Positions 53,970 through 64,000 of a stretch of 64,000 nt of DNA are shown in pieces (position 1 is the stretch's first letter; each line of letters starts with the position of its first letter). The DNA comes from Amphirosellinia nigrospora (taxonomy: Eukaryota > Ascomycota > Sordariomycetes > Xylariales > Xylariaceae), in the NCBI GenBank assembly GCA_004123355.1, contig SCHM01000001.1, forward strand, positions 5,510,001 to 5,574,000. The letters are read 5' to 3'. The position numbers and the translations under genes are program-made. The notes beneath the pieces are model-generated. The model made no database searches and had not been told where the DNA came from. It saw only the letters and a list, made by a program, of their open reading frames with translations.

Positions 53970-54176
53970 TATAGCTTTAAAGTATAACTAATAAAGCCCT
54001 AGCGGGCATTATAAGCTAGCCTTACCTTATAGCTATAAATATTTAGCTACTATAAAAACTAGACTTAGCTTTATTTAATTAACTAACCTAGTATATTAAG
54101 ACCTGATCTACACAGCCCGAACCGCAATAGTGAAGGCCCCGGTAGGTTACTCAATATAGGTTGCCAAGCACGCACA
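53970..54176 (+). repeat. Z element 3' LTR (copy C)
   Basis: 207 bp aligning to 24738-24947. Its start is mutated ('tatagctttaaag' for TGTGGCTCCAGGG) and its end unmutated ('aagcacgcaca'). An A-rich tract like a mutated polypurine tract directly precedes it. It borders the right gene island. Confidence 0.85.
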
Positions 54177-54235
54177 CTTATATGCACTACATAAAGCCTC
54201 CATGTCACATCCATCTATCGGGTAGGTACTTTACC

Positions 54236-56019
<1,784 letters not shown>

Positions 56020-56927
56020 TGTGAGGCTAGTGAGGCTTTACTTTTTGAGGGCCTTCTACTATCGTTGGGGCACTATTAGATCGCAAGAAGCGCTTATCGT
56101 CTCGAAGTTATTACACAGAGAACACCAATTCTACCAAAGGAAAGCATATAACCCAACCTTAAATATCTACCCCAGATGAACTGTTTGCGGCACATATCAA
56201 CTCAACAGTTTCGGCAGATTACTGTGATTTGATAATCAGGTATCGCCACCCCGCAAACTAGCTTAATCGTTGGTGTTATGACACCGAATAATCTTGGATC
56301 GCTTGCGGTCTTACTTGCGTCGACCCCGTTGTTCTGCAATGCAACATCCACCAGCAAATCCCGAAGAGAAAGGCTCGGCATTGCTCATCGTACCATTCCG
56401 GGGGGCCCACACGAGGACGCGGCCATGCCAGATGGCCCAGACTTTGCAGGGTTCCGCTCCCGTTTCCAAGCAGTGCTGGTAGTTGGTGGAGACGCAAGCA
56501 AACAGCAGTTGGTGGAGACGGAGACGCAGAGCAAACAACAGTTGGCGGGAGACGCAAGGGAAACGATGCCGCATACCGACGGGGTTGTGGTGAGCATATC
56601 GTTCACGGAAAGGTAGGTTTTGGGCATTTGATGAGGTGGTTGTTGGTCGTGTCGCGTGACGAGTAACCCACCTATCCAATATCACCGAACTACTAATATG
56701 TTTCACAACGTTTTTGGAACAACGTGTTTGAGAGAGCCAATTGAGAAATATTGCTGGGACAGGTGCTTCTCTATTGGCCTAGGTGGTGAAACAAGGCGTT
56801 TGCTGACTGCTTCTATTCGTACGAATATGACTTATCATCTCTGCTGTTTACATGCACCAATTACCAACATCTAAACTCTAACCCTGTCACGTTCTTCCCC
56901 TTGTGATCCCAATGTCGTGGCCGTGCC
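56020..56927. other. Intergenic region with short repeats and weak ORFs
   Basis: Contains the promoter of the sulfhydrylase-like gene and the nitrilase 3' region. At 56481-56559 there are three imperfect copies of an 'agttggtggagacg'-type unit. A plus frame 56278-56616 begins with a hydrophobic, signal-like stretch (LGSLAVLLASTPLFC), but the minus frame 56311-56706 is equally open and neither resembles a known protein, so I do not call a gene. Confidence 0.4.
56481..56559. repeat. Imperfect short tandem repeat (26-33 bp units)
   Basis: Units start with 'agttggtggagacg' (twice) and 'agttggcgggagacg', each followed by a 'gcaaacaac'-like segment. Confidence 0.7.
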
Positions 56928-58699
56928 TTACTTCTTAAAGCTTACACTCGTGCCAGGTTTCGTATCCACGGTCAACGTGCTGCGGTACAGTATCGTGAGT
57001 GGTTGCTCTTGAAACGCCATGAAGGGTGTCTATGTTCCAACTTACAAAATGTCGGGCCTAGAATAACTTCCGACGGGATCAAAATCGAGCTATTCCAATT
57101 CGGAGCGTAAGAATTAGCCACTTTGTACAACCTGAGGCGGTCCTTGTGAACTGATATGGAAGGAGACACGATGAATGGCTTGACTAACCCGAGACTCAGT
57201 GACTTCTGACATGGGCAAATCGGCATACACGATGTCTTCCTTGTCAAACAGGGGTTCGGTAAGTCGCGTGCCCAACGGCCCAGCGACGAACGAGCCGCCA
57301 TGGTTGACGATGTCGTTGGCTGCCCACTGCTCGCCGTCCGGTCTGCGGTCGGGGTGCTCGTGCGTGAAGGGAGGATAGTCTGCCGGGAAATCTGAGACTT
57401 TGGTCATGGAATTGACAGTGACCACGAAGCAACGTCCTTCTTTTGCGATGTGTTGCATCGATGCCGTCCACGTTGGCAAGTCATCGGCGGTGGGAGCTAG
57501 GTATAATCTTACTATCATTAGCTGGCTCCTTTGTGACATACATCGTGAAAGGACAAAGGAGGGGTTGTACGCACTCTATGCCTTGCTGGTAGAGTGCCAC
57601 TACGACACACGGGGTCAGTTATTGTTGTTCAAAATGTGAATTGTAAGGGTTTCAGAAGCTCCTGGGCGGAAATCTTGTGCTCTGAAAGTTGCCAAAACTG
57701 GAAAAAAAAATGGTTTCGGGGATTACGTACTGCGCGCGGCGGGCATGTAGTTCTCCCAGCTGGCAGAAGAGTAATAGTGTTAGCATAAGTGTCGGCACCT
57801 ATCATCGGCCTGGTCATGGAACTGGCTCGATGAGTTGTTGTATGGATTCTCCTGTTATCCACTAACCAGATCAATGTGCCAATCTTGCCAATGTCCGTCT
57901 GAACGACTTCGAGTCCGTCTCCGGCTCCCCTACCCCAGACTAAGCGCTCGGCTGCGGTCGGGACTAACTATTGCTATATCTCAGCTTGGTCCTTATGAAA
58001 TGCGTTCAAATTCGAGTAGTTTGGTTGCTTTAGATTAGGATTCTCTAGGATGCTTTACCTTCCTATGCTTCAACAAGATAGTGCCGTCTCTACCAAACAA
58101 CAACGCAGTACAGTATAGCGTTCCCCCTTCTTTCTCGATGATCCCGACGTGAAGGTATACGTTATGCGTACGCGCCGTTTCTGCGATGGTGTCTACCGCC
58201 GGAGACGGAATAGCCACGGCCGAGTCGTAATACTTACGATACCACTCTCGGCCTGCTCGCCCGTTTCAGGGCACTGTTCGTCAGTCGTGGATCATTGTTG
58301 TTTTGAGTTTTTGATAAGCGTGTATGCGAGAGAGATATTGAATATTGTGGAATGAAGGGAGCTCACCGCGACTTTCTCGAGCCCCTATCGTGGCATCGAA
58401 GGCGTAACGCCAGGGGTAAGCCGATAGAAACGCTTCACTAACAGTACGTCAGAATCAGCTTCTGCCAATTGCCATCCTCGGTGAGACATGGATAACGTAT
58501 TAATATGTTGTGTTGTTCAGGACCATGCAAAGCACATGGCACACCAATCCCTGTCGACTCACGGGAAGACGATCAACTCTGCGCCTCCTTTCGCCGCTTC
58601 CGCGGCCAGCCTAGTCAGTTTCTCTAGGCTCTTCTCAAGATCGAAGGAGACTGGGGCGGCTTGCACCGCGGCGACTCTGACAATCTTTGCCGTAGACAT
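56928..58699 (-). CDS. Nitrilase (C-N hydrolase family), intact, nine exons
   Basis: Hydrolyses nitriles to carboxylic acids and ammonia. Start at 58699 ([19 protein letters not shown]). Exons on the minus strand: 58699-58563, 58437-58367, 58252-58059, 57967-57867, 57759-57731, 57599-57575, 57507-57189, 57089-57046 and 56979-56928. Lengths sum to 972, so all phases agree: 323 residues with no frame break. Catalytic triad: Glu in [11 protein letters not shown], Lys in LLKHRK, Cys in [13 protein letters not shown], the Cys codon being split by intron 4. [13 protein letters not shown] and [11 protein letters not shown] are typical of fungal aliphatic nitrilases. The end is [13 protein letters not shown]. 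Exons of 29 and 25 bp are unusually small. Natural substrate unknown; it shares orientation with the sulfhydrylase-like gene 0.9 kb downstream. Confidence 0.92.
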
Positions 58700-61600
58700 T
58701 ATGATTTACGTATGGAAGAATGTAAGTACACGTCTAGGTATTCATGAACACTGAGTGAGTTCTGGATCTTTCACACGCTTTTGGGCCATTCATTTATTGA
58801 AAGCTTAAATCTAGCTAAACTAGGATAACTAAGCATTTCTCCAAGCTGGGAGTATACCCATTATATTAGCTTACTGCATGTAGAAAGACATAAGATCCTG
58901 CATGTTTGGTGTATCAAGTGGAGCCTTTCGGTGAACGTAGCCATCTCCACGATTAGCCTCACCCCCCCCCTCCTCAAACGAAAGATGATGGTCCCGAGGA
59001 GAGGGATATGACAAATCTGAGATCTGCCATCTTGTCGGGAGGGAGGGAAAATACGGGGATGGATACGGCAGCGGTAGCTGCCGTTTGGCGCCCCGGGTCG
59101 CTGGCGCCCGACTGGGAACCATTAGGACGTATCATACACGAATTACTAGTATGACCCAGATCCCGAAAGCAGTGCAAGGGTCCAGCAACAAATCCCGGCC
59201 CCACGGGTCACACGTAGCCCATTAACAAAGACCAGATAAGGCAGCGGTGCGGCAAAACACACCGATCGCCATGTTCATTGGCCCTTCAGCTTTCTTATGT
59301 AACCAAGCCACGACGTCCCATGGGGGGGGGGAGAGGGTGCCCATGGTAGCACGACAGCCGGGAATGCAAAATCTGGCATTGAACATCTAATAGGTGTGTG
59401 TGTTGCGCGACCTTGGAGATGATTTTTTGATCTATCGGTATCTTCCGGTTGCTTTGCTTTGCTGACGTCGTTTTTGCTGCTGTTGTGGCACTACTCTCTG
59501 CACCTGCACCCCGACCTACGAACTTCGGGAATGGCCTGCAAGTCGCATGGGGACGTGATCATGGGATATGCGCGGCTTCGGGTTGTTTAGTGCTGACCTG
59601 AAACATCCGTTTTCTCTTCATTGTATGGTATGACGTTGTACCTATAATCGCTGTGGCCACTTATAAGTAGTAGGGACACCGGAGTCGGACGAACAACTTC
59701 GGAGTTAGTCTGGCGGTAAGAAAACAGGCACGAGAGGGGGAAGAAAAAAAACACATTATGGGGAACCCGTTGCCTCCCGCTGCGTAGTTCCGTAAGGGTC
59801 GGTGATTGGGTTCTGACATGAGAGGCTCGTACGATGCGACTGCTCCGAAGAATCATAGTCTGTCTACCTTTGCCGCTGCAGGGATGCCCGGGTTTGCGCG
59901 TTGGATCATCATGTTTCTCGTGAAAGTCACGATGTGAATGAGCCGCAAGGCAATGTTTTCACCCTTCCCGAATGAGAGAGGTTACTAAATGCACGGACTT
60001 TCACATTTCCACATTTCCATAACGTTGGTCATGTAGTCAATAACAGAGAATCGATGTATTCATACTTACCGGTATTATCAAAGGCAAAACTGAGAGCGGT
60101 CACCATGCGCTCTGGAGCTGGATATGAGCAAAGTTTAGCTCTCGCCTTCAGCACCTACCCACCTAATATGCCTTCTCGCCTGGGATGACTCTCTCCGGCG
60201 AAACACCGGATACGACATGTATATCAGATCCCATAAGTTAATGGTGACACGATATTGGTACCACTTTAGAGAAATAACAGTTCGGTCGGAGTTACTCCGA
60301 ACAGCTACCATCGCCCCTTAATCTGTCCTTACTCGATCAACTCGAAAAAATGCAGTGCTATAGTTACTAACTGTGTTTCCGCAAAGCATCACATATCTCG
60401 CCCAGTGTTTCTCAATATTGCAACGCTACAGCCTAGTCGCTTTTCGCGCGGGCGGTGAACACGACTTATTCTTCACTTGGTCGATCTCATACTGCAGTTC
60501 GTGATGTGGCCTAGGTGGCACCCAACCGTGTAGCCCAACCAACACCAGCAGATCATGGCGAACCAATACCCTCGGTCCGTGAGAAGATGCGGTGGGGGTG
60601 TCGGCGAATGTACGAGGAAATACGGCGGAAGCGGGGGTCGTCCATTGAGCGAGCGTTGCCACGGCGTCTGGACGAGAGCGGGAATTGATCATGGATCGAG
60701 TATTGGAGCGGCGTCTGATCAGAAAGCACAGCAGTCCTCGCGAAGACGGCCATTCTGAGGAGCTTCTCCGATACGTCCCAATCTACTGGATGGCCACATT
60801 TCTATTTCTATGGTGGCCTAAACGTTTCCCATGATATGCATCCATCGAAGTCGAGGCCATAGATGACAATCGCTCACTCCGCATCTGATCGGTTTCATAG
60901 AAGTCCCTTGCTTCCCCGAGGGCACACCCCACTCAGGTGTCGTAAGCACGATACATGATCATGATCCGACATGTTCTGAAGTATCTCGTATATGTGGGTT
61001 ATTATTATCGTCATGCCTGTAAGACTGCGTGTGATAGCTAGATCAATGTCTAGTATATTATAATTGTGCTTGGGCTCTTGCTTCTTGAAGGGCAAGCGTT
61101 CTCGTATTTGGTGTGCATGATCCAAAATGATTACCCGCGTGATTCCGGAAAGAGAACGTTGTATAGCTACACATCATCCTGTCTCGGTACTTTATTCGAG
61201 AGGCTCGCTAGGCTGGCTAAGCAGGACGACAGTCTCGGAATGATCTCGGCGAATATTTCGCCTCCGCAGCGTTGCTTGCCACGATTCTCTTGTTGATAGC
61301 TGATACCGCAACTCTAGCTTCATCTAAGTGCCCGTATCGATAGCCCATCTGTAGCCCTTCGGGTGAAGCCAACCCGAGAGTGAGATTAACTGTCACACTG
61401 CTTTGAGCATGATCATGGTTAATACGCTTGACCTTTGCTCTTAGAATGGATAGCATGGCATTGCGTCGAATGAAAATAGCAGGACAGAGAAATGCTCTCA
61501 CGGATACCGCTAAAAGTAAAGGCCGGATTCGAACAATGAAAATTTCAAATGCCTGGTATGGCGATGGGCTGATTTCACTTGGCTGCTGTCTTGATGCAAA

Positions 61601-62073
61601 CACCGCTGTGGTGGAAGTTAATACGACAATCGTGAGACCATGCGGTGAAGACTCCGAGGTACTAGAGATCCAGGTCATTGGCACAACATTGGCTAGTTAA
61701 AGATGCCAGCGCCAATCAAATTCCAGGCGGGCGGGATCTGCTCGCGCGCAGGTGGAGTTTCCGGGCTCGTGGCCGGGACAATGTACAGCAGATGCTCGGA
61801 ATTAATCATCGCTCTGCAGAGCGGCCCCAGATTCAATGCAAATTCGGCGGCTCATTGCGTGATGCTACCCTGCCATACCCCTACACAAGTACGTCTGCTT
61901 GCGGGCCTCTCCGCAGGACATTGGAGAAATAGTTCTTTACAAGAGGGGTCGACCACGCACCGACTATTAACAGAGGTGGATTCCGTAGAATTCTGGACCT
62001 CTCGAGCTTTGACTTGTCGGTTTTTCGCTAAGTGTATTTATTATTCAATACTATTAATTGCCGCCCAGGAAAC
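58700..62073. other. Divergent intergenic region, no assignable gene
   Basis: 3.4 kb between the nitrilase start (minus) and the aspartokinase start (plus), so it holds both promoters. Short frames (for example minus 61217-61684, plus 61428-61700 and 61703-62113, minus 60426-60753) overlap each other in several frames and match no family I know. Because neighbouring genes carry frame breaks, a broken gene could hide here, especially at 61.2-62.0 kb. A ten-base G run is at about 59321-59330. Two palindromic CGG/CCG sites are at 60194-60210 and 60287-60299. Confidence 0.4.
60194..60299. promoter_or_regulatory. Two CGG/CCG palindromes, possible Zn2Cys6 sites
   Basis: tccgg-N7-ccgga at 60194-60210 and CGG-N7-CCG at 60287-60299 (within 'gttcggtcggagttactccg'). 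Fungal binuclear-cluster regulators often bind CGG/CCG inverted repeats. Location between divergent genes fits, but binding is only inferred. Confidence 0.35.
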
Positions 62074-64000
62074 ATGGTCGCCGCCACCAGCGTCGACAAC
62101 AAACCCTGGCTAGTGCAGAAGTACGCGGGGCACTAGCTTGGGAAAACTGACGGATACCATTTGTGCAGCATTATCCCGAGCTATACCGAAGAACACAAAC
62201 TAGTCGTCGTCTGTTCTGCCTTGTCGGGGACATTCAAGGCCAAGGGGACGACGAGTCTACTCTTGGAATGCATCGCGCTATCCGAGTTGGGAGTCGACGC
62301 GCAAGAGCGAATGATAAGTCTGGTCCATCTCATCAGACAACCACGTGGCCGCACTGGACTCCATTTTTGAGACACAGAAGAATCAGCGTTTGAAGCCTAC
62401 GATATTACGAAAACGGAGATTGTGAGAGAATGTGAGAGTTGAAGAAATTCTTGATAGCAGCTCAGGTGAGCCAACGGTAAAACAGGGGAAAGTAGTTGAG
62501 TATCGTATTAAAGCCGCAGCAGATAGTGGGAGAACTTTCCCCACGTTCCAAAGATCGTGTAATTTCCCTAGGGGAGAAATTAGCATGCATCATCATCGCC
62601 GCATGTTTAGAAAGCAAGGTGAGTCCTTGCTGAAGGCTTCGCGGTGTTCGATCATGTTTTAATTAAACTGGCATTTAGGGCACCTCCGCAAGCCAATCAT
62701 CCTGGATGATGTAGTGGCCACGGTCTTTGGTCCATCGGCCGACGACCAGGTCGCGCCTGAACAGACTGGGCTCCAAATCTACCATGTTATTGCTGAGGAA
62801 ATAGCGATTCGGATCAAAGATTGCGAGCCAGCTGTTCCAATTGTTACAGGCAAGCTTTGCCATTGTACACTTCAACACTCTGATTTGTTAACAATGAACA
62901 GGGTTCTTTGGTATCATGCCGAACTCGCTCATTCAAACCGTCGGCCGAGGTTACTCAGATCTCTGTGCAGCGATGTGTGCTGTGGCAGTAGGGGCAGCGG
63001 AACTCCAAATCTGGAAGGAAGTCGACGGTATCTTCACTGCTGACCACGAAAGATCCCCTCTGCCCAACTCCTACCTTCAGTCACAGCTGACGAAGCGACG
63101 GAACTGACATACTACGGGAGCGAAGTATGCATTCAGTACTAAATATACGTTGTGTCCCATGACTTGCTGACCGGAAAGCAGGTCATACATCCTTTGACGA
63201 TGGACCAAATTCGAGAAGCGAACATTTCTCTGCGCTTAAAGAACGTCTTCAAACCGCATGCACAAGGAACCTTGATTGATCTGAGATCCGCTTCTTCTAC
63301 CCCGGAGATTGGCCAAGCCAGGAAGGTGATCTCGCCACCAGGTGTGCTCCTCAAGAATGATTTCTCGGTAGGCCGGTTTGAGCGCAGAAAACCAACCGCC
63401 GTGACAGTCAAAGATGACATACTCGTGATCAATGTGATCTGCAACAGAAACACGAAGTCAGGGGCCTTTTAATCCAAGTATTCGAGCGGTTAGAGAGGAA
63501 CAACATTGCGGTCGACTTGATAGCGACAAGCGAGAGGAATGTCAGCCTTGCGGTGCATTCGCCGGGCAATTTAAGCGCCGTGTTAAGACTCAAAGAGGAG
63601 CTCGAGAGTTTTGGCCAGGTCGCCATCGTGAAGGACATGTCAATTGTAACGATAGTCGGTCATAAGATGAGAAGCCAGATCGGCGTGGCCAGTACGGGTT
63701 CGTCTCCATGTACTGCAGTGATTGGACTTACTAACAGCTCTACAGATGAAACACTTTCGGCATTGGCAGCTGCAAATGTAAACATTCACCTCATTAGTCA
63801 AGGAGCAAGCGAGATTAGTATATCGTGAGTAGCTGGGAGATCCCCGACACGAGGCAGGGAAACATAGTTCCTAACCATCCGCCCTAGGCTTGTCGTTTAT
63901 GCCCATGACGCAACGGCAGCGCTGAACGCGATACACCGAGATGTTCTGAAAATACCGACGCTGGAAGAGAGCCGGTTTCGTCGGCGTAAGTCACCGATTC
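62074..64000 (+). CDS. Divergent aspartokinase, frame-broken, 3' end outside window
   Basis: Phosphorylates aspartate, the entry to homoserine, methionine and threonine synthesis. Start at 62074 (MVAATSVDNKPWLVQK), leading to a damaged KYGGTS substrate/ATP motif and LGKLTDTIC. Further motifs: KLVVVCSALSG, GTTSLLLECIALSELG, SPRSKDRVISLGEKLAC, IILDDVVATVFGPSADDQVAP, a second part with GFFGIMPNSLIQTVGRGYSD and TYYGSEVIHPLTMDQIREAN, then two ACT domains (VKDDILVINVICNRNTKS; NVNIHLISQGASEISIS). Introns: 62619-62678, 62850-62901 (GC donor), 63125-63181 and 63825-63887. Frames break near 62105, 62168, 62333, 62532, 62695, 63047 and 63470, with an in-frame TGA at 62423-62425. It resembles the second, cluster-type aspartokinases (FUB3-like) more than standard Hom3; that is from memory of the family. 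Confidence 0.87.
62850..62901 (+). other. Probable GC-AG intron in the aspartokinase gene
   Basis: Removing 62850-62901 joins VPIVTG to FFGIMPNSL exactly in frame. The donor is GCAAGC, the acceptor 'gaacag', and a 'gttaac' branch-like site lies 10 bases upstream. No GT donor near this point gives the conserved reading. Confidence 0.75.

Larger units (their letters stand above)
24738..54176 (+). mobile_element. LTR retrotransposon Z, split by nested insertions X and Y
   Basis: Two same-orientation LTRs 29 kb apart enclose Z sequence at 24948-29379, 36552-37171 and 53769-53969, about 5.7 kb in total with LTRs. The inverted Z copy at 1751-6765 runs continuously across the X junction, proving that 29380-36551 is an insertion. 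The sequence actta precedes the left LTR and recurs at the end of the right one (54176-54180), a candidate target duplication. A purine-rich tract precedes the right LTR, giving plus orientation. Coding capacity is destroyed. Confidence 0.82.

Noticed and set aside
56278-56706. Small secreted protein gene
   Set aside because: Three overlapping frames on both strands are open across an internal short tandem repeat; none is clearly coding.
61217-61684. 155-residue minus-strand frame
   Set aside because: No recognisable family, overlapped by an equally open plus frame, no intron signals; kept only as part of the intergenic description.

Overview
The window comes from a filamentous ascomycete (Pezizomycotina, most likely a Sordariomycete). 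Genes carry many short introns with GTANGT-type donors, CTAAC-like branch sites and YAG acceptors. The recognisable proteins are fungal: PKA catalytic subunit, L-type lectin cargo receptor, CorA-like membrane protein, kappa-class GST, O-acetylhomoserine sulfhydrylase, nitrilase and aspartokinase. Two gene islands of ordinary base composition (about 6.77-17.26 kb and 54.18-64 kb) are separated and flanked by very AT-rich DNA (1-6.77 kb and 17.27-54.18 kb). The AT-rich DNA has almost no CpA/TpG, is full of TpA, keeps much of its C/G in CpG or GpC, and lacks long ORFs. That is the expected signature of repeat-induced point mutation (RIP) on transposons.

Left island: an L-type lectin gene (+), a PKA catalytic subunit gene (+), a CorA-like two-TM protein gene (+) and a kappa GST/DsbA-like gene (-). 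Right island: an O-acetylhomoserine (thiol)-lyase-like gene (-), a nitrilase gene (-) and a divergent aspartokinase gene (+) cut by the window edge. Aspartokinase and O-acetylhomoserine lyase are the first step and a late step of the aspartate-homoserine-homocysteine branch. With the nitrilase they suggest a small co-located amino-acid or nitrile metabolism cluster. The pairing recalls the aspartokinase plus sulfhydrylase pair of the fusaric acid (FUB) cluster, but no PKS or NRPS is visible here.

The repeat regions resolve into a nest. LTR element W (17266-24530) has near-identical 5-bp target duplications. Element Z has LTRs at 24738-24947 and 53970-54176 and about 5.7 kb of its own sequence. 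Z is split by element X (LTRs 29944-30212 and 36282-36551) and by a Y cluster (LTR-like copies near 37172, 41062, 48944 and 53573). A second Z copy, inverted, ends at 6765 and is itself interrupted by the end of another Y copy (1-1750).

Every conserved gene except the nitrilase needs several small frame corrections, mostly one missing base in a short homopolymer, to read as a full family member. This is either uncorrected assembly error or real decay. I give gene spans as the reconstructed loci and mark where frames break.
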